A stretch of DNA of 60,000 nucleotides from Cryptomeria japonica (lineage: Eukaryota > Streptophyta > Pinopsida > Cupressales > Cupressaceae): contig NC_081406.1 of the NCBI RefSeq assembly GCF_030272615.1, forward strand, positions 242,787,218 through 242,847,217. Reading direction: 5' to 3'. Below are positions 48,183-58,750 of this stretch, piece by piece. Position 1 is the first letter of the stretch. Every line of letters starts with the position of its first letter. Under the pieces are notes generated by a model. The model searched no databases, had not been told where the DNA came from, and worked only from the letters and a program-made list of their open reading frames with translations. The position numbers were made by a program, and so were the translations under genes.

Positions 48183-48190
48183 GAATAAGA
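46510..48190 (+). pseudogene. CACTA TNP2-type transposase, copy 2, 3' half only
   Basis: Collinear with copy 1 from inside the intron before exon 6. It encodes DUF4218 (46706-47118: SCKEIHKEDIKYWKRKIPHL, CGPVHTRSMWMVKRHLKFLK, EDSMVEGYMVYQ), DUF4216 (47205-47840: LDWMMVWIEHCQHFSRTLTR, YYGILDDILECDFNSFKLVL) and the acidic tail. The zinc and Transposase_21 catalytic parts are missing. It shares the stop at SQN*YYG with copy 1 and has private stops (YVF*SQCEQ, KEV*DDVD), so both copies decayed independently after duplication. Confidence 0.85.
48074..48180 (+). repeat. GATGGT/GAT microsatellite, copy 2
   Basis: (GATGGT)n followed by about 19 GAT triplets, ending GAAGAATAA. It is in frame with the acidic transposase tail. 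Long Met or Ile runs seen in other frames of this tract are artefacts of the repeat. Confidence 0.85.
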
Positions 48191-49339
48191 TGATGGTGAT
48201 GATGATCATGATAGTCATTATGATGAGCTGGATGAAGAAGAAGATCAATGACATGAATGAAATGTATGAGGTATGTGATTAGTATATTATCTATTTAATA
48301 TTGATATCTTGATAGAAATTTGTTTGACTTATATGGTTATGTAATTAATTCATTATGTGGAATGTTTATTAGCTATGTGATGGATGGTGATTTATGATAT
48401 ATATTTGATGGATTACATGTTTATGATGATACATATGTGATGCTTATGATGCTTATGATACTACAGTTATTGTTCATTAAATTACAAATGTAATGCTTAT
48501 GATGCTCAATTGTTGGTGTTTATTTCATGTATATATTTTGTGTGATGCTTCCACCCTTGGTGGAAACAGGTAATTGACTACAGACATCGTCAACCCTTTA
48601 CTTGAGGATCCTACACAGTCTACATAAAGTAAAGGTAAGGAATAAAAAAATATACAATGATTATAATGAATTCATATTGTTCATGTTATGTACTATGTAA
48701 TTTTTAGTATACGTATCATGTAATTTTTAGCTAACATAAGATAATTGAATTACATATGTAGGAACTTGAACCCCTTTGACAAGGATCTTGCACAGTCTCA
48801 TGGATCGACAGGTATAAGTCAATACACCCTATAGAAACAGTTTTTTTTATTTAAAATACTTTGAAAACAAACTTCCTCAATTTTTTAAACCTCGCCATTA
48901 GCAACAAATCTAATACAGTTATCAACACTTGAGGCCCCAATTGGACTTATTCAAATTTTAATCTCAACATCAACTTTAGGGTCGACTTCTTCATCAACAT
49001 TACCCTCATTTGCAAAATATCTCTTTTATTACCAACTAACTTTCTCATTTGATGGAGTGCAGGTATCACTAAATAGGTATTTGTCAGATGTGTTTTCCTC
49101 GAGTGAGGGAAATGCAAGAATAGAAGACGAAAGTGAGACATGTAGTAGATCTAAAATAGGGAGATTAACTAAAGGTCAAAAGATTAGAAGAAAATTCAAT
49201 AAACGCATGGAATTTTTCATTGCTCAAAGGGGGTCATGTTCTTACGATGATGAGACCAAAGGCTACATCAAGGTTCCCTTGAGGTACAAACATCGACAGA
49301 AACAATGGGTACCCAAGGAACTTCCTCCAATAAAAATTG

Positions 49340-49830
49340 ATTTTTGTGTTAACGAGAGGATATATCGCATAGCACCTTCGTCGTTACATGGTTTGGGCTT
49401 ATTTTCCATGGACGACATAAAGGTCTGTTACAAAAAAGTTGTTGAATTGAAGGAGTTTGTCAGACCTTGTTACAATTACAAAAATTGGATGCAGATTGTT
49501 CGATATAAAAAAATATGCGTAGGTATGCACTGTCAACAAATTATATACAACAAAAAGATAATGATCAAAGTAAACAAGTGGTTGTATACATTGATGGAAG
49601 GCCAAAAGCAACATGGCGTATTGTAGGTTTTATAAATAGTATGCGACCTGGGTCAACTAATAAGCAACCCAATTGCATATTTAAGGTGCGTGAGGGAAAT
49701 CGTGTATTCGTATGTGCGATAAAATCAATAACTGCAGGGGAAGAGTTGCTAATCAATTACAATTTGAATTGTATAGATACAAACAAATTTACTATCATGG
49801 GGGTGGTATGTACTATATACCATTTAAACC
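49340..49830 (+). other. SET-like domain, full length with frameshift (copy 2)
   Basis: Blocks in order: APSSLHGLGLFSMDDIK (SET-N, GxG), CYKKVVELKEFVRPCYNYK, YALSTNYIQQKDND, VVVYIDGRPKATWRIVGFIN (corresponding to the 'Y-x-I-D-G...RFINHS' block), SMRPGSTNKQPNC and GEELLINYNLN (corresponding to GEELTFDYG with the catalytic Tyr). There is no pre-SET cysteine cluster and no visible post-SET Cys motif. The His of the usual NHS is Ser here. Methyltransferase activity is not demonstrable from sequence. Confidence 0.7.
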
Positions 49831-50639
49831 AACCTCCAATTAATGACTCCAATATACCATTTTATTATTAAGTTATTTTGCTAAGTGTATTGGTTTCATT
49901 TCGCTAACGTTTTTATATTTTTTCTTTGTCACAAGGCGAAATGGATCCATCACATAGCATAGACAGGGATGTAGGTGCTGGCACTTGTATCGGGCAGGTA
50001 AACCTCATTGTAATTGTAAAAATTAGATAGAAGCAAATTTTTACATTATTATGTTCTCTTCTTGAGTGTTTTGGAGTAATTTTGACAGGGTTAATAATAA
50101 TCTTGTCATAGACAGATGTTTGGGGAAAGGTAAAGGGACCTACAGTACCTCAACACCTCTATAGGGATGTGGACTCAACAGTATTATGCGATGATGGCAT
50201 CACATTTACCACAAACCCTATAGAAATGATGAAAAAGTATGTTAGAAAAAGTAATAGAGAGATTATTGCTTTGGCATCCATGAGCCCTCAGGTCGATGAA
50301 ATAAAAGGGAGGGTGCAACAAATGATGTGAACAACACATAACTTGCAAGTAAGCAGTAATGAAGCTTTAATTATAACAAAAGTTCAATAATGGTTTATAT
50401 TTTATTCTCTTTTATGTCATTAACTAAAATATGTACGTGTTCTTTTTACAGGATTTTATGTGTCCTCATCAACCTAGTGGCCATGATCAAGGTATTGCAG
50501 GTAGTTCAGGTGATGACCATGTTCTATACATTAAAAATACTCCTTCTTTGGACTTGTGAACTTGATTTTTTAATGCTAGTGTTACTGATCATATATTTAT
50601 TGTGTAGTCGATGCAGAGGGATCTAGTTGATGCTCTTCA

Positions 50640-51795
50640 TGATTGATCATTCATACCTTAGGGCAACAAACCCCCAACATATCCTTTTTCTAGATCCTTG
50701 ACTTGGATCAACTTCTCACTTCATCACTTATAAATTTTGAGAGCTTCATACTGTGATTTGTTCTTCACTGTCAACTCACCTCTCACTATATGATACTCTC
50801 CTTTTAACGCTTGTCACATTCTACTTCAACTCACATTCTACTTGAGCTCAACTTCCAACAAGACAAGTTACATGTTCAAGCAACTCCATGTTAGCTTTAA
50901 CATTGTGAAAATACCAAGTATTTCAACCATCATACCTTAACATATACTTAACCTTGTCCTCCAAGAGTGTTATTTCACTGTCCTCATCTCATTAATGTCT
51001 TCTCCAACTTCCCAAGAACTCATAATCTGCACTTACTCATAGAATCCTTACAAATTCCAAAACTACAAAATAAGGAACGCAAACTACCATTCATTGTGAC
51101 TGTCATGATCAAACAAGTAGATTGAAACTTTCTTGGCTAATATCAATGTCCATCATACTGGGGAAGGTTATTTAGAGTTGTTCCAACCTTTTTTAATCAA
51201 CACAATCCTATTTCAACCCATTGGACATCACTCAACAAAACAATATGGTTTGTTGTCCCAAAATAGGGAAAACTTTGTCTCAGTCTGCTAGGGCACTAGT
51301 TTTCTTGACATTTGTACAACCATTCAACACAAGAACAATTCAATATAAAAGATACTTGAGTTGACAATAGGAATCCATAATTTGAGAAGTTTTCAATGAC
51401 TACATAAATGGATATTAACAAACCCTTGTGACTGACCTAGAACTAAGGGTTTTGGACAGTTTAGAGAAAAACAATTCAAACTCTCCTCATTCTTCACGAT
51501 CATTGCTCTAACTTGGCACAAAAAAAATTTAATTCATTACACTTCACTCTCCAATCCTTGATGAGATATTTTTAATCTATTTGCTTGATGAGAAGAAACT
51601 TGAAACAGTGCATGAAACGTGACTGTCATGGAAATTTGTAATTAACAAGTTCCAAAACACAAAATTTTATTGATTTTATCAAACCATAATACATTACAGT
51701 GTTCTTCAAGGTGTCTCCTTCCTTCTTCCTTTACACTTCCCTCTTGTCACAAATTTACCTGCCTTTTTCCTCCTTGATATTGTTCTATCATTAAG
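50640..51795. other. 1.2-kb insertion in accessory gene copy 2, unassigned
   Basis: Sequence resumes homology with copy 1 (about 39030) near 51796. The segment itself has no counterpart in copy 1, no domain, and no convincing terminal repeats. It is A/C-rich on the plus strand (CAACTCACATTCTACTTGAG-type phrases). Confidence 0.45.
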
Positions 51796-52487
51796 ATGTC
51801 AATGTTCTTCAGGTGTTGTCAATGTTCTTGTGCAAACTCTGCCTCATCCGACTACAATGTCGGCAACACGCAACATGCAAACATAATCTACTGCATGTCA
51901 TGTTGACCTACCCACTATTGGTAGATCCCTATTTTTCTCTCCCTTTCGTTATGTTGTTATTTCCCTTGAAGCATTCTTTCTTGGGGGCATTTCATAGTGG
52001 ATTCATTTTCTGCAACAAGAGATGCACATGAGGATGCACCAGAGGTGACTACTGTTGATAACATACCATCATTTCTTGGATCTTTCTGTATTGCTAGTAT
52101 GGGAACATTGCAGGCCACATTGGTGGTGAGCGATGAAAAATTGATTCCCTTAAAGATATAGAAGGTCCCAGGTACTTTAAAATTATTATTATATAGTCTA
52201 ATTATAATTTACTTACTACTCACTCGTTTTGGACTAATGATTCCATGATTTTTTTGCAGGAAATTATATTTTTTATAAAAATCTTAATGACATTGCATTG
52301 CAGATAGTTGGGCCCACCATACGTAAAAGGTGGAACATCATATGTGACCTAACCTTAATCCACTATTTTGATTTCATATCATTGCTAGAATAGTTTTCCT
52401 TTAATCCTTTTCTTGAACTATATCAAAGGTAGCTTTAGTTTATTTCTGAATCTAACAGGTTTGCTTTTTCTTTAAAGGTGGAATGAC

Positions 52488-53160
52488 CAAGAAAAAAAGT
52501 TAAAAGATGAACTAACAAACCGTATGGTTGGGTTGTTCGGAAATGACACATTCGACAAAACCAAGGTCCTTGAAAAAGTCGGGACATATCTAAAGTATGT
52601 GAGGGACCAATACAAGACACATTTAGAGAAGAATGTAAAGTACGAGGGTCCCCCCATGATTCCAAAGAGGGAGTGGAAGGACCTGATTTTGGATGCGAAG
52701 GAGAGAATTGAAAGGAAAAAAGGAAATACACCACCAGAAGCAAGAAGAAGGTATGTGATACTATTAAGAATGTAATTATGTACTAATTACTCTTTATATT
52801 TATATAATCTAACATATTTCAAAATTTTCATAATTGATTGACACGTCAAAGGCAACCAAGGCAAGACAAAAAAAGCACGGGCAACACAAACTCGGCTCTG
52901 GTGGTTATATGAAACTTGCCGCACGAATTGTAAGAATCAGTAAATGAAATATCGCATCAAAATATTTATAATTGTAAACAATTTTTTTTATCAAACAATA
53001 CAAGCAAAATTCATGATACTAAGCAAAGATGCAGGGCTTTGAATTCAATAGAGCGCCCACAAAAGATGACAAGAGAATTTCCTACCAGCAAGGCTATACA
53101 GTCGTGGTTGAACGACTACGAAAATTGAGTGGGCAAACACGAGATTCTGATGCATCCATC
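52488..53160 (+). other. Transposase_24 (Ptta/En/Spm) domain, copy 2
   Basis: An 83-codon open stretch (52524-52775) plus exons with TSKATKARQKKHGQHKLGSG and MQGFEFNRAPTKDDKRISYQ. It matches copy 1 with scattered replacements and retains QQGYTVV where copy 1 has a stop. Confidence 0.75.
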
Positions 53161-53970
53161 ACAAAGGTAAATAAGCTAAATGAAAATGATTTCAAATTGA
53201 ATACTTTACCAATAATCTATTTGATGTTAAGTTCCAACATAAAGTGACTCTATTCTTTTTAAATAAGCAAGCAATGATAACAATGCACATGACATTGGAA
53301 TGCAGCCTCTTAATCATGGAACACAACCTGGACATGAAGTCCAAATGTGCATTCCAGTAGTGGAGGTATTCATTTGCTATTCAATTTTTTTATGTAATTA
53401 TTAATACAATTAAACATCTTAACTAAATTGTAATTAGTGTAGTAATTAATGTAGCCTTTTTTGTTAATGTTTTAGAGCATGTAGTTGGCGGTGACCAAGT
53501 GGAGCATGATTTGGGTAGACAACATCAGGAACGTGATGTTCCCCAATCAAGTAAAGAGGACCATTATTATTCCTGTAAACAAATTTAATTGCAATTGGTG
53601 TATTGATTAATGTAACCTTTCGTATTTCAACTCCAGAGGATCTAGAGGGTGTTCAACATGTTGAGGTTGAGGCTGGACAAAATGATATGGAAGATGATGT
53701 CACCCCATCAGGTAAAGAGCACCACGGTTATGTCCTTTAAATTAATGAAATACTTGTAACAATAATAAAAAGTGTTTTGAATTTAACTCATTTCTTTGTT
53801 ATTGTAGACGACCCCCTTTGGTTCAACGTTCTCGTCCTCTGTATAGGACTATGAATACATCGAGATCACGAGCAGAGGGCAAAACAACTGAATATGAGGG
53901 AAATGATGAAGAAAACAATGCTCCACTTAGTTTTTACATAGCTTCAAAAAAAAATGATTGTAATCTACCT

Positions 53971-54560
53971 TGTTTGATAATGACTGATTTTTATGTTTTA
54001 ATGAATGTAATTATGTGCTACTGCATGTTCATGAATGATATGTGTTAATGAATAATGATGAATGTTGTGTGTTGATGAATTTTAATGAATGTTATGTGTT
54101 AATGGACGTTATATGGTAATGAATGGATGCTATATTTTAATAATGGATGAAAGAATGAATGAATGTTAGATGTTAATGAGGAATTTAGAGTGATGTTAGG
54201 GGGAGAGGGGCCAAATGAGCTTCCACCTTCACATGGTTGGCCCTGTTAAGTAGAGAATATTAAACTATTCTCGAAACAAAGCGAAACTAAAAAAGATAAC
54301 ACACTTTTCACTATTTCATTATGTTGCACAGTTAATCTTATTGAATAATGTATATTGAATCTTAATTGCAGGGTCAAATGGAGCCAACACGAAGAACAAC
54401 ACCACAAGTTGTTGGGTATAATGAACTCCCATATTGTCTTGTATGTACACTAACACTATGAGTTGCTTCTAGTGCCGATATGCATGGCGCGACTACCAAA
54501 GTTGTGAATATGCCACATCCTTGTAAGTTTTTTTATAAGTTGACATTATCTTTAGCATTT
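53971..54560 (+). other. 3' tail of CACTA copy 2
   Basis: Collinear with 41218-41850. It has GGGGGAGAGGGG where copy 1 has G20. It retains the exon-like block after TTAATTGCAG (54372-54440), which encodes MEPTRRTTPQVVGYNELPYC. Confidence 0.5.
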
Positions 54561-56329
54561 TTTTATTTTCTTTATCATTTTAAGTCTAACCACTTTTATA
54601 TGGAATTTATTGTTCTAGATTTTTACTATCTGCCAGACATTATTGATACAAGGACTTGCATTGCATCCATTTTTTCAATTAGGTATTATAAAGGGTAGGT
54701 TGTATTTATAAATATTATCTCACATCTCGTTATTGTTGCAACGGGGATTATGACCAACATAGGCTACGATTGCAACCTCTCGGTGCCATAGAGTCTCTTT
54801 GTTCTTAAAATTGTAGTGGACTGTCAGGTACATTCCCTCTTTTGCACTCCAAATTGTAGTGGTCAATGCACATGACCAAATTTCCTTTGACATCTAGAGG
54901 ATAGTATTAACTTTTAAGTAATTAGAGGCCTTTGAGGCGTATTTGGCTAGTATTTATTTTTGTGGGATATGATGGTTGTGTTTTAAGTCATCTTAAGATG
55001 ATCTCAATGAGTAATCATTTCACTAATGATATTTTTTCATTTTTCTTCATGAATGTTGGCAATTTTTACAAGTTAAGAGACCCATTGAGCACATGGGCAC
55101 CTTTCAACATTTGTTAATAGGGGGAGAAACAACTCTTTCTAATGTTAAAGAGGATACAATGAAATGCACAATGACCCATTTGTAGGTCTCAACCTCCAAG
55201 AGACATAATTAAGATGCTTGAGTCATCTATGTGCATGTTAGACAACCTCGATCTATTAGAAGCCTGAATTAACATATAACTAGTTGAGTGCACATCAAAA
55301 AGTTGCTACCTCCTAGAGGTAGGAATACAATGCATCAAAGCAGCCTTGTAAATTCATTACTTTGTTAATATAATACTTGATCTCTCTAACAAAAACTTGC
55401 TATCCATAGTGATTATGATAGCCAATAGTTCTCATTTGATGATCATCTAGGTCAACTTTTGATCTAAAAGAAACTTATCATAAAAGGGGTAATGTTAACT
55501 ATCCTCGTTCACAGTCAAACCTCACTATAGTTGAGATATCAAAGATTTCAATCACATGAAAGATATAGCAACAATAATGTAGATGTCAACTTGAAGAGAA
55601 TGAGTAGTGACAATAGAAGTCATACAAAGTTAGAGACCAAGAGTTGCTAGTCAAACCAAAAGCCCTAGATCCATAGATAATACAAAGAGTGGTCAAATAA
55701 CTCTCCATGAGTGTAGATAGTAAGCAAATCACAGTGATGAAGGTTTTTTAGTGGTGAGATAATCAAAACAATATGAGAAAACACTTAGATAAGAGATCAT
55801 TTTTAAAAGATAACAAGGATGCCATCATACTCATTGTATGTGACAATAAGGACATTTAGTATTGCAAAGATAATTGTGAGTAAGAATTTTTGTATCAAAT
55901 CAATATAAATACTATCCTATGCTTATTGCAAAAGCCATACACCTGAGCGAATATTCATAGTGATAAAGGAGCCTTTCAACGTTAGCAACATAGAGGATAT
56001 AGACTATCAAAGTTTCAAACAGTGGTAGGCATGCATTCAAGGTAGCTCAAATAGAGGAGATTTGATAGAGCACAAGCCATGCTAGAAACCTAGAGACAAA
56101 TCCATATATCGGGCATAGTTAAGAAGGATAGTGCCCTAACAAGTTCTAATGATTTGCTTGAATTGATCAAAATATTGCTGCATTATTAGCCGATAGGCTA
56201 CATTTTGTGTGGGGTTTTGACCTAAAACCTGTCTCACGCCATAAAACAATTAACGAGTTGACGTGAAACTGTTAGCTTTCAGTAGTCATTATCTGATTTT
56301 TTATATTATTATTATTTTTTAATAAATAA
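54561..56329. other. Unassigned region before the CACTA right end
   Basis: No recognisable coding domain on either strand. It differs from the sequence following copy 1, so one of the two tails has been replaced or has taken an insertion. No RNA gene or terminal repeats seen. Confidence 0.4.
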
Positions 56330-56939
56330 TCATCGAAATTCCGACGCCCCCTATATTTGCACTGACGACTATACCGTCGGGCATACAACATCGTTGTCGA
56401 TACATAGTTCCTGGTTGTCGTCAAATGACGTCGACATTCTGATGGAAATCAATGAAAACATCTGACGAGGATGATGTATGCTCGACGACATTCTCTCAGC
56501 GGATGAGCGGTCGGGGTAGCACATGTCGTTAAAATCCATCGGCAAGACTTACACTAGCAGCGAAGGGAACATTTGGTCTTGCCGATAGCCGATGAGGCTA
56601 TCAACAAGACATACACCGATGGAGGTTTCATCGGCATGTACTACCCCGACGACACCCAAGCATGAGGTCTCCATCGGTGTATGTCTTATCGATAAGAAAT
56701 ACACCGATGGAGACCTCATGTCTCGGGTGTCGTCGAGGTAGTACATGCCGGTGAAATCCATCGATAGGACTTACACTAGCAGTGAAGGGTCTATTGGTAA
56801 GACACACACCGATGGAGACCTGATGGTTTCCGTCGAAATTCTGACGTTGGCGAGCACCGTTGGAGTATCCGACAACAAGTTTTCAATGATTGCATTTGTC
56901 GGCAATCCGACGAAAAATAGTCGGAATTCCGACAAGCGA
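56330..56939. repeat. CACTA right subterminal region, rich in TCGTC/CCGAC and CATCGG motifs
   Basis: Dense short motifs (ATTCCGAC, TCGTCAAA, CATCGGTGT, CCGATGGAG) on both strands. It includes a 220-bp-spaced direct repeat (GACTTACACTAGCAGYGAAG at about 56547 and 56767) and the large hairpin below. Such arrays are the binding sites of TNPA-like proteins in En/Spm elements (family knowledge). Confidence 0.75.
56615..56764. repeat. Large inverted repeat (hairpin) in the CACTA subterminal region
   Basis: Left arm 56615-56680 and right arm 56701-56764 are reverse complements with few mismatches (CATGTACTACCCCGACGACA against TGTCGTCGAGGTAGTACATG). The 20-bp loop contains the palindrome CTTATCGATAAG. 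Confidence 0.85.
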
Positions 56940-56970
56940 TCGTCAAAATTGAGCCCCAAATGTACTAGTG
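56940..56970 (-). repeat. CACTA right terminal inverted repeat
   Basis: Plus strand ends CCCCAAATGTACTAGTG. Inverted it begins CACTAGTACATTTGGGG, pairing with the left end at 21742. Confidence 0.9.
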
Positions 56971-56973
56971 CCA
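56971..56973. repeat. CACTA target-site duplication, right copy (CCA)
   Basis: Same trinucleotide as 21739-21741. One of the two CCA copies is the Pro codon of the LINE motif YLGIP. Confidence 0.88.
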
Positions 56974-58750
56974 CTTGTTCTCAACCCCAATTTGAAAGGA
57001 ATGTGGCTTTGGATTAAAGGAAAAAATTGAGCATAAGTTGTGCAAATGGAATCGACAATATATTTCCTTGGCAAGGAGAATGCAAGTATGCCATATAATT
57101 CTATCTTCATATAGTTTATATTATGTATCGGTTTGGTTGTTGAGCAGTTATCAAATTAATGAGATTCAAAAACATATCAAAAACTTTCTTTGTTATGATG
57201 GAAAAGAAAATTAAAAACATCATTCAGAGAAATGGTAGTACTACTACATTGACAAAAGAGGAGGGGATCTTGGTCTAAAAGACCTTAAGCTATAAGGCAT
57301 AACTCTTGCAACAAAATGGATCATTAAAGCGCTTGAAGGGCAAGAGCCATCAAAGGTATTGGTTAGGAATAATATCAGTCTTTTTGTTCCTAAGAGAGCC
57401 AAATCATGGAAAATCCTTCCTTTGAGTTGCCTTTTGGTTGGTACTTTCCTTATAATCCCTGCAAGTTCTAATGCCTTTAAATTTAATTTGGAAGGTGTGA
57501 GAATACATTATAAGTCACATTGTCCACAATAGGGTCATTAATGATGGTAGTAATATACTTGGTGAGAGATCCATATGGTGGAATCTCCTACATAAGGACA
57601 AGCCCCTAGCCCTTCTACAAGGTTATTCAACCAAGAGTTGGCATCTTAAAGGCATCTAGTATTTTAATGATATCATCTATTATAATGGACATCTAAAAAC
57701 TTAGGCTTCTTTGAGAGAAGAGTTTGTCATTCATCTCTCCAATTGGAGAATGTATTTTGTACTTAGAGATGCTTGTAACTAGTTATGCCTTCCAAAGAAT
57801 TGCTCCTAGGACAGTAAAAGATTTAAAGCCTTGAAGTGGTATGATGGATCTGCCTTATTTAAGATTAATGCTAAAATGATTTATAATTCATTTTGCAACA
57901 ATAATGATTTAATTAATTCTCTAGTCATATTTGGACCTTCAATTTCTCTAACAAATAGTGGCAGGATATATTATGTAAGGTTTGGTACAATGATTTCGAG
58001 CCTAAGAAGGCATGTTTTAGATGATTGTTTATTTTACAAAGACTTCATTATAAAAGCACTCACATAGATTGTGATATGTGTAGCATTTTTAGGAAGCCAG
58101 AAACTATGAAACACTTTTTTTTGAGTGCTTTATTGCTAAAGAAATCTGGATTTTTTTGTGCTCTAATCTAAATGGTTGGGACATCAACATCATCAATCCT
58201 AAAGTAGTTGTTGGGTTTGTACATGGCTTAAATAAGTATTGTAATAGTTTTTGGTTAATGCTCACAAATGAGATCTTATGGAAAATCTAGATTTCTAGAA
58301 ATGAGGATAAGTTTCAAGGTTGTAGAAGGGTGTTTACTAAGTCTTTTAAGAGACTCATATTTCACAATGTTGATATTTAGGTTACCAACACTATGAAGGG
58401 ATCAAGATACAAATTGGAGAAACTAAAAGTGGATGACACAACATGGGTCTATACTACAGACAATCTTTGTTGGTATTTATGGGCACACATGAAGGAAGAA
58501 TACCAGTCGTTTGTGAGAAGCCTCCACTAGTTTAGGAAAGAGTACAGTGAAGGAAAGCAAGAGGAAAAGAGGAAAATGAAGGAGATTAATGGAACAACAA
58601 CATTATTTAGTGTACATGCGTATATTTGTAGGAGATTATGAATGGTTTATTTAGATAAATATATGTGTATGTATAGGTTCTTGTTAATATATTCACTTTG
58701 TATAGAATGAGCCTTACATGTCTGCAATAATACAATTAGTTTTTGTAATT
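56974..58750 (+). pseudogene. LINE A, 3' part: RT thumb and zf-RVT region, decayed
   Basis: Continues the ORF broken at 14826: LVLNPNLKGMWLWIKGKIEH, KLCKWNRQYISLARRMQVC, then GGDLGLKDLKL (about 57253-57285). Near 57830-58200, with frame changes, come CDMCSIFRKPETMKHFF and ECFIAKEIW, the zf-RVT zinc-binding pattern, followed by EILWKIWISRNEDKFQG. The WxWxxxKIxxKLxxWxxxxLSLAxR block is the usual segment right after YLGxPL in LINE reverse transcriptases. Multiple stops. The 3' end near 58750 is approximate; no clear poly(A) or TSD was found. Confidence 0.85.

Larger units (their letters stand above)
48540..53970 (+). pseudogene. CACTA accessory gene, copy 2: SET-like module plus Transposase_24
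   Basis: Same exon order as copy 1. The exon from 49065 is open for more than 180 codons: basic GQKIRRKFNKRMEFF, KEDFCVN-like lead-in, RIYRIAPSSLHGLGLFSMDD, KVVELKEFVRPCYNYKNWMQ. A one-base shift near 49508-49525 (A7 run) then gives VVVYIDGRPKATWRIVGFIN, RPGSTNKQPNC, VFVCAIKSITAGEELLINYN. Copy 2 has Gln where copy 1 has a stop (KHRQKQWVPK). Transposase_24 follows at 52488-52750 (WNDQEKKLKDELTNRMVGLF, PKREWKDLILDAKERIERKK) and 52850-53160. The tail PLSFYIASKKND ends near 53960. An approximately 1.2-kb segment (about 50640-51795) is inserted in an intron-rich part. Confidence 0.75.
21742..56970 (+). mobile_element. Giant (about 35.2 kb) compound CACTA (En/Spm) transposon
   Basis: The left end CACTAATACATTTGG and the inverted right end CACTAGTACATTTGG agree at 14 of 15 outer bases and about 23 of 31 overall. 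They are flanked by CCA on both sides. Removing the element joins LINE codons for YLGIP to LVLNPNLKG in frame, which shows independently that these are true insertion junctions. Inside are two same-direction copies of the TNP2 and SET/Transposase_24 genes, captured SPT6-like exons, LINE fragments, a MITE, a SINE and an internal 3' terminus at 46509. It is far larger than a typical autonomous CACTA element; the excess is explained by nesting and gene capture. Confidence 0.88.

Noticed and set aside
48007-48282. Open frames of poly-Met and poly-Ile over 48000-48280 and 35835-36041
   Set aside because: They are out-of-frame translations of the GAT/GATGGT microsatellite; the real frame is the acidic transposase tail.
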